Shown here piece after piece: positions 1 through 13,000 of a DNA stretch of 64,000 bases (position 1 is its first letter; every line of letters starts with the position of its first letter). Source of the stretch: Pholis gunnellus (Eukaryota > Chordata > Actinopteri > Perciformes > Pholidae); contig OU342809.1 of NCBI GenBank assembly GCA_910591455.2, positions 18,393,427-18,457,426 on the forward strand, read 5' to 3'. The translations under genes and the position numbers were made by a program. The notes beneath the pieces were generated by a model, which worked only from the letters and a program-made list of their open reading frames with translations, made no database searches and had not been told where the DNA came from.

Positions 1-2840
1 CACAGTATTTTAACCGGACCTTGACGCCCTTAAACCAACACAGCCCCTCAGCAAGGGGGCTCTTACTGACAGGAAACGGCTCCAGAACATTACAGGACAG
101 GAAGTCACCTCAGTCTCAATCAAAAAAAAAAAACCCACAAACCACCGACTTCCACTCACTCTCTCAAGTTTCCCAGCAGCCTAAAACTCTTTAAATAGAT
201 TAGAATAATTTAGTCCAAAACAGCCCCATTCTGTCAAAATAGCAGCAGATCAGTAACATACCTAAAATGCCTTTCTGTTGCACACATTTGTCAAAGCAAC
301 ACACTCAATCAAACTTAGCTCTCTCCCTCCCTTCCCTTTGATCCTTACAGCCTGGCTGAAAGTCCCACGAGAAAATACGTAACAGGTGATCTCCGGCCAT
401 TTGAAAAAATTAACAGGTCCTGACATAATTAGCTTTTTTCGGATATGACCAGAGGAAGGCCATCTTGTGCTCTTAATTTTTCTTGGGTTTTTAATACATA
501 ACTCTCCTGCTCCAGGACATCGTGCTTATACAGGCTCTCATGTTACAAGCGATCGAGGATGTCTCTGTCAGTTTTTCATTTGTGTGTGTTCTCTACCCCC
601 TGATGGCATTGTGAATACATTGTGTCCGCCGATTGTAGTGCAGGATGTGTGATATGGGAGATGGGAAAAACAGAGAGATCATTCTGGCCCCAGGCAAAGC
701 TTAGGGCTGAACCTTGTCAATGCACATAGTAAGAGGAGAGAGAAAGAGCGAGAGCGAGAGAGAGAGACTGAATAGATTCAACCCTCGGCTGATTGTTGTG
801 TTATGAGTGGACCTCTTAGCTACCAGCTGCACGTATAGACCTTCAAGACTTGAACATTTATCTCGTTTATCTGACGTGAGACGAGCCACAAACACATAAA
901 GGTCTCCCGTTACTGACTCTTAGCGTAGAAGAGAACGAGGTGACTCATAGTTCCAGTCCCAGTTTTTTATTTGACGCAGCCACAATAAGCGATAAAAAAA
1001 GGAAACAAACAAAAAGCCAACACAAACAGCTTCCACAGGTGCAGAACCAAGGGCAGTAATAAGGATCAGAAGGCGGTGTTCCAGTCCGACATGCACACAG
1101 AGCCTATCTGGTTTGATGATATGTAGTCAGGAGGACTTCCTTAAACTGTACCACATCTCTGCCTCCGTCTTTGCATCACTCTTTCTCGAGGCCTTACTCA
1201 GTCAGTTCTCAAGCAAAGCGCCATTTAACAGAACAGAACTGCTGTTTATTTGCACATTCCTCAAACTGTTTAGGCCTCGTAAAAAAAAATGTAGTTAAAA
1301 GGTCACAAGGCTGTGTAAATATATTAGTCTTCAGCTTTTTTTGTAGAGACACAAGAATGCAAGAATTACTCAGACCACAGCTTTACAACACACTTACAAA
1401 CACTAGTTTCACCAGATGAGACAGAGTTAATACATGTCAATTTAGAGCCAATAATCTAAACTAAACTAGTTAGCAGTGTAACTTAATACAGTGGTTCTCA
1501 ACTTTTATGAGTCGCGACCCCCCAGAATAATCAGTTTGGTGTCGGCGACCCCTGGTTGTTGTCCAATGTGCTCCAGGCACTGTGGCTTGTGATTCGTTCA
1601 GTGTCGCTTTCTCTCCCACTGACCCGCCGGAAATCCCCCATCAGAAACTCGTGTGCACGCACACTTTGAGTCTCACAAACACACTCGATAAAACCTATTC
1701 TAAGGCAAATTATATCATTGTTAATACTTAATAAACTGAATATAACCGAATCTATTATAGTCTAATCTGCTCATACTTTCGTAATCAAAAGAACTTACTG
1801 GTAAAACTATCTTAGTTAATAATGCTAGTGTCAGGGCAGGGTCGACAGGTGTCTGATGTTGTGTCCTTGCTTCTAAGGTTAAAGGTGAGTAAAATTGTAT
1901 CATGCCATATTGTAATGGTGGGTAAAACTATGAAGATAGGGACCAAAAAAAACCCAACCTTTATTTAAGGTTTGTGCTAAAACCCACATTAGGGCTGAGC
2001 TTAAGGCTGGGGGTTTAAACAAGGGTTACTGCAGTTCAACAATTCAGGACACGTCTAAAATCAGGCCTACTTTAAGTCTAGATGACGCTACGTCGGGAGC
2101 TCAAACTGGGGATACAGTTAAGAATAAAGGATTAGTTTAGGTCTGAAACTGGGATTAGGTTTGTGGCTTGTAGCTGCAAGTGAAACTGGGACTGTGCTTA
2201 AGAGTTGAATCAGGGGGGTGAAGGGAATGAAGTCAAGGCTTGGGAGTGGGACGACCAAACCCCTCTCACAACGCGCAGCTGCTGCCATGATCGCCTAGCA
2301 ACGAGGAGGTGATGGACGAAGCCTGAAGATGGATGGCCACCATAAATCACAGTGGTGAGGAGGAGGAGGAGGAGGTAGGAGACAGAGAGAGGGAACGAGA
2401 AGTGGACGATAAACAAAACAACTGTTTTTTTTCTTTTCATTTTCTGTAGCCGCGGCGGAGTTGGCCTTGCCTTGACCTCTCACTGTACTCTTTTATTCAT
2501 GATTGTTGGGGAATGACACAGGGCAGGGGACTCTTCTGGACAAAGCTTAATGGAAACTTCGAGGTAATAATTACAGTCAGTTAGATTGGATCCATTGGAT
2601 CATTTCAGAATGTACAATTGCAATAATCGCCATTGAGGCGTCTACGTGCCCGCCAGCGTGTGGAGTTTTTTCAGGATTCCAGTAACTTTTTTTTAAGATA
2701 ATAATAATGACAGACGATACTTTTCAAAACGCAACCCTCCAGGCAAGGCAATCTGGGTAGTGTAGTTGCGGGATAAACATCCCTAGGCTATCTGATTATG
2801 GCCTACTGCTGCGGCACTGGTGTCTAGTAACACTCAGAGA
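1..2840. other. Non-coding DNA
   Basis: Apart from the hAT-like end at 1,489 no feature was recognised. Short open frames here have no protein-like features. A purine-rich patch lies at 730-765 and a GGA-rich one at 2,357-2,375. Confidence 0.6.
1489..1600. mobile_element. Truncated hAT-like DNA transposon end
   Basis: Begins CAGTGGTTCTCAACTTTT followed by GTCGCGACCCCC. The first 13 bases look like the terminal inverted repeat of hAT (Charlie-type) elements widespread in fishes. The matching inverted end (TTGAGAACCACTG) is not seen within the next few hundred bases, so the copy is truncated. Confidence 0.5.
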
Positions 2841-2849
2841 GAGCGCTCA

Positions 2850-3080
2850 GCCATCCATCACACAGTGAGTGTCTGTCTAAGGCTTTCCACCCTGCTTCTT
2901 CTCGTCCTGGCTCTCCAGTTACAGCCATACACGGCCGGCCTAAATAATATTCTTCATGATAAATGGCACTATAAGCCTGGTATCCATCATTAATCTGATT
3001 TTTAAAGAAGCATCCATCTTGGAGAGAGCCTGTTAGGGCCACGGGGGAGCAGAGCAGCTCGGGTTCATTTAAAGGCCAGG
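2850..3080. other. Candidate conserved non-coding element
   Basis: A block of complex, non-repetitive sequence rich in homeodomain-like cores (TAAT, ATTAATC, TGATAAAT) just before the CA repeat, for example around 2,940-3,020. The call rests on appearance only; conservation cannot be tested here. Confidence 0.25.
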
Positions 3081-3125
3081 CTGCTGCATGAGTGATACCT
3101 GTCAGCCCTGCTCATCAGGCAGCAG

Positions 3126-3317
<192 letters not shown>

Positions 3318-3319
3318 CT

Positions 3320-5130
3320 ATGGCGCCCCTATGAGTGTTCGTCGAGCATATATTATGAGTAAACAACACCAACACACTTGTCGGACTTTGTGTACTCACA
3401 AAGCATATTTCTCCTCTTCATTCAGACATCGTGAGGCGCCTCACGAAAGAACATTCTGTCACTCATCAAAACACATCTCAGTGTAACTCAATCCTCCCTG
3501 TCATCTCGAAAAAATCTCCCCTCCCAAACGCTTCTCCTCAAGGGTTTCAGGAAAACTCACTCTTCCCTGGAAAAACTCTCGCACACAGACGCACACACAA
3601 GCGGCAGTCTCTTTCCCCAGCTCCACATTTACTCTGCACCTCATTCTCCATTCCTCTCCTTCTCTTTGTTTCTCTCTGTCTAGTTTCCCCCCCTCTTTCA
3701 CTCTCTCTTTCTCTTCCTCTCTGCCCCCTATCCACCTCCCTTCTCTGTGTGTCTGGTAAAGCCCGTTTGATAAATGACACACGTCACCGTGTCAGAAGCG
3801 AAGGGTGGGTCAGTGATAAATGACTCTGTTGAAAAGGAAATCGGCTCTCTGGCATGGCCACGCTATTCTCCTCCTGGATTGGGTTTCAGGACCCCTGAAG
3901 ACCGGAGCAGCTCAGTTTCCCCCGAAAAAGAGCACACATCCCACCAGGCTCTGACGCTCGCTACCTCTAAGAGTGGGAGACAGAGAGAGGGAGAGGGTGG
4001 GTGGGAGGTGGGGTTGGAGGGATCCAGCCTGTCCCAATTGTCGCTACAGTGCAGCTGCATCTATCACAACAGCGGTGGGACTATTTTTACAAAGCCTCCA
4101 ACTCAGTGCCCAGACAGCAGTCCCGGCTGAAAACCTCGGCTGAAAGCACACTGAAAGCTGAAAGGGAAGAGTGGATGGCTAACGGTTTTCTATTTGTGAC
4201 ACTACTACAGCACTTATACTCCTCTTTCTCTCCCGAAGCCCAACCCTATGGCTTGACATCTGCCAAGTGTGTGTTAAAAAGGAGCGAAGGCCCATTTCAC
4301 CGCCCCCGCTCTTCTTCTCTTCATCGTCCCCACCACCAGCGCCTCCTCCTTTTCCTCCCCCTCTGCCCTCTTTCTCTCTTACACTGTCTCTTTCACTCAC
4401 TCGCTGGCAGGGTGGCACTGTTATCATTACACAGGCAGGATTTATGGAGTCAGGGCCTATGGCAAAAACAAAAAGGCATCTGTCAATACCTGTGGGAAAC
4501 ACTCTGTCAGCCTTCCTCCTCCTCCTCCTTCCACTGGTGCTCACAGCCTCATTAGGTATGCACTTATCAGACACATAGATCACAGACATGACTCAACCTC
4601 ACCGGAATCCAGCCATAGGACTTTCATTAGCAACGGGGCCTGCAAGGCCAAAACATTTGCCGCACTCGCACCTGCAAACATCGCCAGCGGAGGCGCATTG
4701 TTGTTAAAGCTAGCTAACGCTGTATGCCGGCCGAACAATTAAGTCCCAACTCGTGCTCCCCTGCTGTTTCCGTTAAGGGCATGCTTTTCACACATAAACA
4801 ACAGGAAGGCAGACCGATATAAAAAAACAAACCAGCTTACTTCATTTCACTTGCCAGTTTTTACAATCTGGTCACAACATGTGCGCATGTGTCTGCAATG
4901 TGTGCTGTGAAAGCTCGTATCTTTACTCGCGTCAACACTGCACGTTTGAGTGCTATGGCTGGTGTTTCTATGTCGGGATTTACGTGCGCTGCATAGGCGG
5001 TGTGCAAAGACAGAGAGAAGGGAAGAGAAGAAGGAACTGCACAACGTAGACGGGCCTAAAGAGCTCAGAGAATTATGGCCTGACCCCGGCAGGTGGTCTA
5101 AAGTTACAATTCCTTTCATCACTATCACAA
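3320..5130. other. Non-coding DNA with low-complexity CT/GA patches
   Basis: Pyrimidine-rich patches at about 3,650-3,740 and 4,290-4,400 create open frames up to 184 codons, but these are Ser/Pro/Leu-rich and composition-driven. No exon structure seen. Confidence 0.6.
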
Positions 5131-5138
5131 GCCAAACC

Positions 5139-5167
5139 GCGCACACACGCGCACACACACGCACACA

Positions 5168-5201
<34 letters not shown>
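5139..5201. repeat. (CA)n microsatellite with CG interruptions
   Basis: CA tract interrupted by CGCG words in its first half and pure in the second half. Confidence 0.95.
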
Positions 5202-5203
<2 letters not shown>

Positions 5204-5360
5204 GCAAACAAATCAGAAAGTTCATGCCCACTGATGTTAGCGCGCACACACACACTCAGTCAGAGACAGACATGAGTGATGGCTGCCAGTCTGGCAGCGA
5301 TAATCCTGACCCCGCAGAAACAAGAGACTGTTGCTGTGGAGCCTGGTCCAAATCAGACAA

Positions 5361-5385
5361 CCCCCCCCCCCCCCCCCCCCCCCCC
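5361..5385. repeat. Poly-C tract, 25 bp
   Basis: Uninterrupted cytosines. On the opposite strand this is a G run that can form a quadruplex. Confidence 0.95.
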
Positions 5386-5859
5386 GCATACCCCTCTTCT
5401 GTGTCGCACTCTCTCTCTTATACACACATGACCAGATTACGACAAGGCCTGACAGTGCATCGACACATGCAACACACCGTAAACACACTGGCACCATTCT
5501 GCAGAAACACTGTACAGGTTAGACATTCCAGCGAAATGGCCGCGTCTTTGCCCACACGTCGTTAAGCCGATGTCAACTTCCTGTTAAGTCCGCCGAGCAT
5601 TTTAACTTTCCGCGTTTGCCTTTTCAACAGCGTCAGGCCTCTGGCTTGCGGCGAAGCTAATCGGCAGCCATGAAGGAAGTAGGTCTCTGTGTTTCCACAG
5701 CTAGGAGAGTCCCTTTCTCATGTTTGCTCGGCTGTTTACGTGGCCAGCTGCCCTCGGTTGTTAAGAGCACTCAGACCTGACCCAGGTAGGCAGGCCCATT
5801 TGTCACCTGCAGCGGAAAATTGAGTTACAGCACAACCAAAGGCGAGCGGCTCTGTGTAA

Positions 5860-5990
5860 TATCAAGTTGATTACATCAAAGTGGTGGCAAACCTCATTGG
5901 GCTGGGCACCCCGAGCTTGTCATCTCCAATCACAGGGCCTGTCAGGACTCCATCAGCCTCACGGCTAATTGGACCAACGCTAATGAAGCA
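5860..5990. other. Candidate conserved non-coding element
   Basis: Complex sequence with TTGATTACATCAAAG (TCF/homeodomain-like), CCAATCA, GGCCTGTCAGG (5,936-5,946) and GGCTAATTGG. No reading frame of interest. Conservation is assumed, not shown. Confidence 0.3.
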
Positions 5991-6099
5991 GGCAAAACAA
6001 GTTTTGTACCGTGGAGGGAGAACCACTCTCAGACAGGGGAAGGCAAGAAAGAGAGAGAGAAGCTGAGAGAGTGTGTTGGAGAGACAATGAGAGAGTAAG

Positions 6100-6102
<3 letters not shown>

Positions 6103-6150
<48 letters not shown>
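6103..6150. repeat. (GT)n microsatellite
   Basis: Pure GT dinucleotides, followed by a short imperfect GT stretch to about 6,170. Confidence 0.95.
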
Positions 6151-6155
<5 letters not shown>

Positions 6156-6599
6156 TGTGTACATGTGTGTGGAGGGGAGGGGGATAGATTTTTCATGCAA
6201 GTCTCAAGGTTGCAGTGGGCTGACTCTCCCCCTAAGTCCCTAATCAAGGCCCATCATCTGTCATCCTTTTCTTTGCTCTCTCTATCACCATGCTCTGTGC
6301 TGCAATCAATTCATCATCACCCTTTGTGTGCCACTGAACAGTTGACAACTTTATAACTTGCAGCTGCACGGGCTGACTGACAGGGGTGGAAGGGGAGCAT
6401 GAAAAAAATGAAGAAATGAATAGATGAATGAATGAACAAAGAAGTGCGGTTTCAGGGAGAAAAAGTTGTTTTCTAAAAACACAAAACGATCTATATTACA
6501 GCCCTTTATTCCCTTTCGTCAACAGAGAAACAGCAGTGTAGCAGGGAGGAGAGACGAGAGGAGGAGATAAAGAAAAAAAACATCCTTCTCACTGATCTG

Positions 6600-6815
6600 A
6601 AATCAGAAAGCTTTCAGTCATTCTTTATGTGCTCCCCGCGGCCACTCTGAGCCAGTGAGCATGTACATTAGGCTGGGGCATTTTGATGAAATAAAAGCCC
6701 AGGCCAGCTTATGGCTAAACAGAATGGGAGCACTCACTCAGCCTGTCTCTGATTGACCATTAAAGCCATTGATGAATGGGCCTGTCAGGGGAGAGACAAT
6801 TAAATCAAACATGAA
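6600..6815. other. Candidate conserved non-coding element
   Basis: Complex sequence with many ATTA and GATTGA cores, GGCCTGTCAGG (6,779-6,789) and a closing AATTAAATCAAAC. Flanked on the right by a GT microsatellite. Confidence 0.3.
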
Positions 6816-6936
6816 ACAAAGCCGTTGTGACGGCCCGGTCTGACAGAGCAAACCCATTCCTCCCCTCCATTACATAGCACACGGCTCCTTTTACAACCTC
6901 TAACCCACTCCTCCCGCCTCCTCTACCCACTGTGTA

Positions 6937-6939
<3 letters not shown>

Positions 6940-6971
<32 letters not shown>
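6940..6971. repeat. (GT)n microsatellite
   Basis: Pure TG dinucleotides. Confidence 0.95.
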
Positions 6972-6972
<1 letters not shown>

Positions 6973-7116
6973 CAAAGTGAACAAGTGAGCACGTGCACAT
7001 GGGAGTGTGATGTTCTCTGCTGGAAGTGTGTGTGTGTCTGTTTGTGTGTGTGATGTTTCACTGTGAAACCACTTTGTCCCCCCTTCTTTCACTTTTACGT
7101 GAGTCAGTTGACCATC

Positions 7117-7149
<33 letters not shown>

Positions 7150-7153
7150 GAGA
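7117..7153. repeat. (GA)n microsatellite
   Basis: AG dinucleotides with one interruption at about 7,141-7,143. Confidence 0.95.
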
Positions 7154-7296
7154 CTGATTGAGTGCGAGTGTATGTGAGAGGGTAAAAAAAGTACACAGGG
7201 CCTTTCAAAGTGGTTCAAACGTGACGTCAGGGGCCTGCAGCACATGGTGGGAAGTGATTTTCTGATGCAAATCGGGAAGGATCAGATCAAAGCCGC

Positions 7297-8480
7297 ATGA
7301 CAGCCAATCAATCAACCGTCAAATCAGACATGGCAACTGTCGATTATGGCTCCTTCCAGCCCACGAAACCCCATTGTCTCTCTCAAATTGTTTATCTTAT
7401 CCCAAGAAAAGGACAAAAAAAAAAAAAAAAAAAAAATCAGGAGGTAGGGCTTTTTTCCCCAGCTTGTGCAAAGAAGTTATGCGCTGGGATCAAATGCGCA
7501 CAAAGCCCCTATGGCCCCCTTATGGCACGCCTCGGGCTATCACCATCAACAAAACACAGCTTATCTCCTCCGGGGTTTGCCTACTCGTTACGGATCAAAC
7601 GTAGAAGGCAGTTGGGATCGGTAAAGTGACAGGGATTCAAGTTGGGAACAATAGGAAGCGAAAGTTTACAGCAGGCAACTCGCCCGTCGGGACTACAGTA
7701 GCTTCTCAGCGTGCGGAGCGAAAACGCAGGATCACAGATTGTTGTATAGAAACTGTACATCCGCTTTCATAAAGGAACAGTTTCTATGAGGTCTCGCAAG
7801 AATAGCCAAGACTGACAAAGCGGATCGTTAGAGAGCAAAAAAAAAAAGAAAAAAAAGAAGACAAAGTGGAAACGGAAATGCAGTGACTATAAAGTGAGCT
7901 CTACAAAACAAAGGTAACATCCGCAGTTTTCACATAGTAAACCATTACAATTGGATACACATACCTGCTGCGCGCTTGGGCGCTTCTTGTTTCCTCCGTG
8001 GCATTTTTTATTTGAAGGGGATTTCCGTGAAACTCTTCTTTTTTTTATTTAATATAGCCCCTCGCCGTATCCGGGAAGATCCACCTCTACTCAAAAAAGA
8101 TTCACGCCTTCGTGCAGTAGACTGCACAACATCGGGGAGTCCGATGGAGAGGGAAACTAAAAATCATCGTTACGGAATAGCAGGCTGCAGGAAAAGTCGG
8201 CGAGAAAAAATAAATAGATAAACGAGGTGGGGGAATATATATATTTTGTTGCGTGTGCGTTTGATCGCGTTGAGAATGTCAGCGGTGATAGCCAGCGTCC
8301 ACCTCGGCTGCCTGGTCTGGCAACAGGCAAAGTTGAGGGATAAGAGAGATGATCGCGTCACTCACAGCAGGAGAATGGGCAAACCCACCGCTCCGTTAAC
8401 TCTTTACTTCTCAGAGAGGGGCGGACACCACGCGCGAGTGTCCTCCCACCTCTGCGTTTCATGTGAATCACAGCGCATGA
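7297..8480. promoter_or_regulatory. CG-rich, promoter-like island
   Basis: CG dinucleotides are visibly denser than in the AT-rich DNA just after it (for example around 7,680-7,730, 7,970-7,985 and 8,250-8,440). The left edge holds TGACAG (7,298-7,303) directly joined to CCAAT (7,304-7,308) and overlapping ATCAATCA, a MEIS/PBX/NF-Y-like cluster. Donor-like words on the plus strand lie at about 7,913 (AAAG|GTAACA) and 8,571 (CCAG|GTATGT). No conserved coding exon is evident, so this could be a first non-coding exon or promoter of an unseen gene, or a lone CpG island. Confidence 0.3.
7415..7436. repeat. Poly-A tract, 22 bp
   Basis: Pure A run without an upstream retro-element that I recognise. 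Confidence 0.9.
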
Positions 8481-8499
8481 GCTGTTAGTTGATTGTTAC

Positions 8500-9800
8500 A
8501 ACACAGCAGGCTGATAATTACCAACAAAACCACAAACAATCCGAATAACATTCCAATAAAGTCCCCAGGTATGTGTCATCGCAACTGGATTCAACCGTTT
8601 TAATCTGTCACAGTAATGTTTGTATAGAATGTATTCTATAGATATTATTATTATTATACTTCTGTTCCTATATTCTATTGAAATGTAGGACTTTATAATA
8701 ATATACAATTATTGTTATTTCTAATTATTATTATTGGCCTGGATTATAATTGACAATTGGCAAAACACATTTGTTACAAGCTTTGCGTCAATATGCAAAA
8801 CACACTCATCCACTAATCATATTTTATTAAATGTCACCCATTTCCAAAGCTTTTGTTCAAGTTCATGATAAGAATTAGATTTGATTGGTGCAATAAAAAA
8901 ATAGCATTTTAAGGCAGTATTTATTACAGATCTTTATGTAGTTTGATGTTATAAATGTAAAACGTTTCTTTATATTTGATTTTCAACAGTTGATCATATC
9001 ATATATTGCACACAGTAACTGCAGTTTAGCAATTTAAAAGATATGTAATGAACAGTAAACCAGTGGGGTATTATCAGAAATAGGGGACGTCTTTTTGATA
9101 TATAAGTAAACAAAATAATAGAAAATGTGCAGTAGGATGTGTCAGCTATGTAACTATTACAGTATGGACAAACAACTAAAAATAGTATATAGCCTACAAT
9201 GACATGAGTGTAATTTTTAATATGTACAGTGTAAAAGACAAAATGTAAAGTCAAAAATGGAGTTAAATAAAATAACTTTTAATAGCCTACAGTAAATAAA
9301 AGGAAGTGCTAATACAGAAGGCAATGAGCCCTAATGGAATGGCCTTTATGTATGTTGCTTCAGTCAATTTTGTAATTGTATTTCTTTTAAAAGAAAACAT
9401 GCTCACATAGTCTATATATCTTATAACTAGTGCAAAAATCTGTTAAGCAACCTCTCACTTCCCTCAAAATGCAAACATGCCTGAGGCCCTGTCCTCGCTA
9501 ATTTAATGTGAGCCGTTAAATGTTAGCTTTCATCACAGTAAAAGCATCACGTCTCACATATATCCACATTAGGTAGAGATCAAAGCCAGTTCAAGGAAGG
9601 AGCGTTAAGTCTTAGTGCCAAGGTAATGAGTTTTTTTTTTTTTTCAACACTCGTCTTGCTTTTTTCTCGAGCCAGCAGTATCTCTGCTGAGTGGGATGGT
9701 CCCGGGTCACCCTCTGTGCCTCTGATGTCTTCTGACCCCTGCCAGCAAAAAGACGCATACAAATACCAAAACATGCTGCGTGTGGGTGCTCAATGCTGCA
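8500..9800. other. AT-rich non-coding DNA
   Basis: Sharp drop in GC right after the CG-rich island, with ATTATT-type low complexity around 8,640-8,740. No gene, repeat family or exon recognised. Confidence 0.6.
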
Positions 9801-9812
9801 CACATATTGTAT

Positions 9813-9988
9813 GCACGCACACACACACAAACACACACAATCACACGCACACACACACAGTAGAGAGTGCTCAGAGTCAAGGATCTGCCTGCTCCCTCTT
9901 TCAGATACAAATCTAAAGCCTTATGCACACACAAATGGAAACATATGCACTCCTTCTTTCTCTTTCTTCCTCTCACGCACACACATGC

Positions 9989-10059
<71 letters not shown>
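9813..10059. repeat. CA-rich region with long (CA)n at 9,991-10,059
   Basis: Imperfect CA at 9,813-9,860, unique DNA with scattered CA words, then pure CA for 69 bp. Confidence 0.9.
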
Positions 10060-10060
<1 letters not shown>

Positions 10061-13000
10061 GCAACCACACTCAGGGAACAAGAATTAAAGACCTCTCTGA
10101 TATCAGGGCTCGCCCCCGCCTCCCCGTCTCTAAGAGCACAGAGGCTGGGTCTCTGTCACTTTAACAACATGAAATTACAACCCAAATGGGATGTCAGGGG
10201 TTAGCAGTGTCTCTAAGAGAACTATGTGAATATATTTCCTCCTATGGACTTGCCCCTATCATGACCTCCCCCAGGAACAAGAAGTAGTCTGGTGATTGAC
10301 GTTTTTACAGCCAAATTAAACCGTCTTGCAGGCTGCTGAAGGCAGGAGGAGAAAGCAGCCGTTCCAAAATTAGTGAGCCATCATCATGACAGAAAGTAGC
10401 GGGGACATGGTGTCATCCAGCCACTGTATCGATTAACCCATAAATAGTATATGGCCTCTACACAGTGGCTCTCCCAGGCTTACACTGTAAATGGAAGTTA
10501 TCTCAGCTGTGCATCTGTCTTGCTTTGCTCTGTGCATTAAAACTGTGATATCCAGAGACAACAACCTGGTTGGATGTTTAGCACATCATGAAAAAGAGGA
10601 CAATATGCAGATAATTAGTGACATTTAAATTGTATCTTTGATGTTTTTTGTGCTTTACCATTATTGTGCTGATGGAAGTGTTTAACTGAATGGGTTTTAC
10701 AGAGTGGGTTACTCCATTGTTTTAGGAAATGCAATTTGATCAAAATAAGTGTGGGTACTTTAAAAAATATAAGTACTATATACAGTATGATTCTCTCTCA
10801 TATCAGGTAGCCCCGTTGTATTATTCCCTTTTTCTTGCTCTTGACACCAGGATTATCATAAAAGAGGAGCGTCTGTCACGCCGGCACTGATTTGCACACA
10901 AGTTCTCCCAATCAATCTCAAAGTTGCGATTAAAAAGCACGAGCTGCCTCTATTTTTCCATTGAAATCTCTTGGCAAAAAAAAAAGGGAGAGTCCTTTCA
11001 ATTTCATAGCTTCCAGAACACTCAAGTATTCATTGCGCTCTACTTTTCACTTTCAACCTCTCTGCGGGAGGCAGGACTCATGACATCTATGTATGCGGCT
11101 CCTATTCACAATGCTATTCAGCTTTCAGATGTGTGCTGTAAGCGATCCCTCAACACCATCAGATCGCTCTTATTGGCACCATGGGCCTGTCCAGAAAGGC
11201 AGCACAGTGCAGCGTCACGCCGCAAACTGACAGTTCTGTTCTCGAGACGAGTCCCATTCAGCAGCGCTTTGTCCAATCGAAGGGCCGCTCTTCTATAAGG
11301 TGGCAAACTTTTGGCTGCTATTTCCAAAAAAGAAAATGCTTCCAAACAAAACTTAAAAGGCAGCAAACACATACAACCGTTTGTCTGTGTGTGTGCGCTT
11401 TGTTGTCTCATCTGTGTATTCATGTGGGTACGTTCATGTGTGGGTGTGTGTGCGTATAATGCATGGCCCTGTTGAGAAGAGTGATTGCTTTATTCCTGCC
11501 ATGTAGGTGCTATGGGGGCCAGGGCTGTGTCTTTGGGCAGCTGTATGGATGGCTTGAGGAGGTCTCCATCATTCATAAAGCACACTCCTACATGTAGAAT
11601 TGATCTTGCAAAGAAACAGGGTGGCAATAGCAGTTCATCAGTCTTCCCCGACCACAAATCACTCGGAGGTGTCTCCCCGGGGGAGAGGTGACACCATTGT
11701 CAGTGTGGCGGTCCCCTCGGACAACAGAAGGGGCAGGGCAGGATCTCTCGCTCATACGGTGGCCCCAAAGTGTCCGGTGAGATGTGAACAGCATTTGAGT
11801 AAATATGCTGCATCCATAGTGAAGCTCAAACAATGTCTGCACTATAAATAATATGCAGGGAAAGACCATTACAAGTACTTTGGCTGACAATGCAGCTAAA
11901 CCAAGCCATAAAAATAAATAACAGTCTTGTTCTTTTATCTGTTTGAATACACGTTTTCATTATTGATCGTCACTGTTTAGTGCATAGAATAGATGTATTA
12001 GAGGAAAGATATGATTCAAAAGGAGAAATAGGCACAATTGCTATATTAACTCTCATTTCTCACAAATCTGATTAATTTTTCAAAATGCACCTAGACGCCA
12101 GGCACTGAAGTCAAACAGGTTTTATAAAGGATGCATAATTAAAGCTACCTTTACTCATAGTGTTTAATATATGTATCTCTGCGTATTAATAACCCGGGTC
12201 ATTAATTTGTATAAATCAGCTATGTATGGCACCGAGTAATTTCCACTCCTGTAAAGAGAATTGGTGAGATGAAGCTCTTGCCTTTGGCCTTGGGTTGCAC
12301 ATTACACTCATCTTACATTAGGGCACATGCTTCTCCTGTTCCTCCTCCTCCTCCTGCTCCTCCTCATACCAATTGGACTCTGTCATTGATCTTCATTCTA
12401 AAATAATCTCTTATCATTTCTCATTGTGAGCCTGCAGAAAAACCTTTTCCAGATCCCAATTCATTAGCTTCACACTGAAAATAGAAAAAGCTCATGGAGA
12501 GGTGGACATGTGATGAAGGCTCAAAGTAAGCACCTTTAAAATATGTCCGCCAATCCACCTTAAACACTCGTGATCTTTCTTTAAGCTTTTGACATGCTAC
12601 ATATTTCTCTTCGCGGCCATTTGTGCCCTTAAGCATGAACTACCCACTGTACAAAAAAATCACTTTTCTGCTATAAGGTTGTCACTCTCCTCTAGTTTTC
12701 AACCCTTTCCCTCTGTTATCAAGCCGTATAGTTCAGATTTCACTTCATGTCTTCATTAAAAAACATTAACATTCACAAACTGAATGGGTCGGGCGTTGAA
12801 AAGGTCTCCTTAACATTTCTCACTGCTTCTCCCCAGACAGCCAACAAGCAACTCCTTCTCAATCATTGTCCAGACGGGAGGGGAGAGGAGAGGAAATGTG
12901 TGAGACGAAAGATGATTTTTTCTTTTTTTTTTGTAATATAATTTTGTGGTAAATTATTATGAAAAATCTGATAAGGTTCATCCTTTAGGGGAGGTAGATG

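Noticed and set aside
4001..4589. Frames of up to 184 codons on both strands
   Set aside because: They follow a pyrimidine-rich patch, are rich in Ser, Pro and Leu (or Arg, Glu and Gly on the other strand), and have no domain, no splice context and no sign of codon bias.
8246..8488. 80-codon plus-strand frame in the CG-rich island, with a signal-peptide-like MSAVIASVHLGCLVW
   Set aside because: The hydrophobic start is short and the rest is Arg/His/Ser-rich without a domain; more likely an effect of CG-rich promoter or untranslated DNA.
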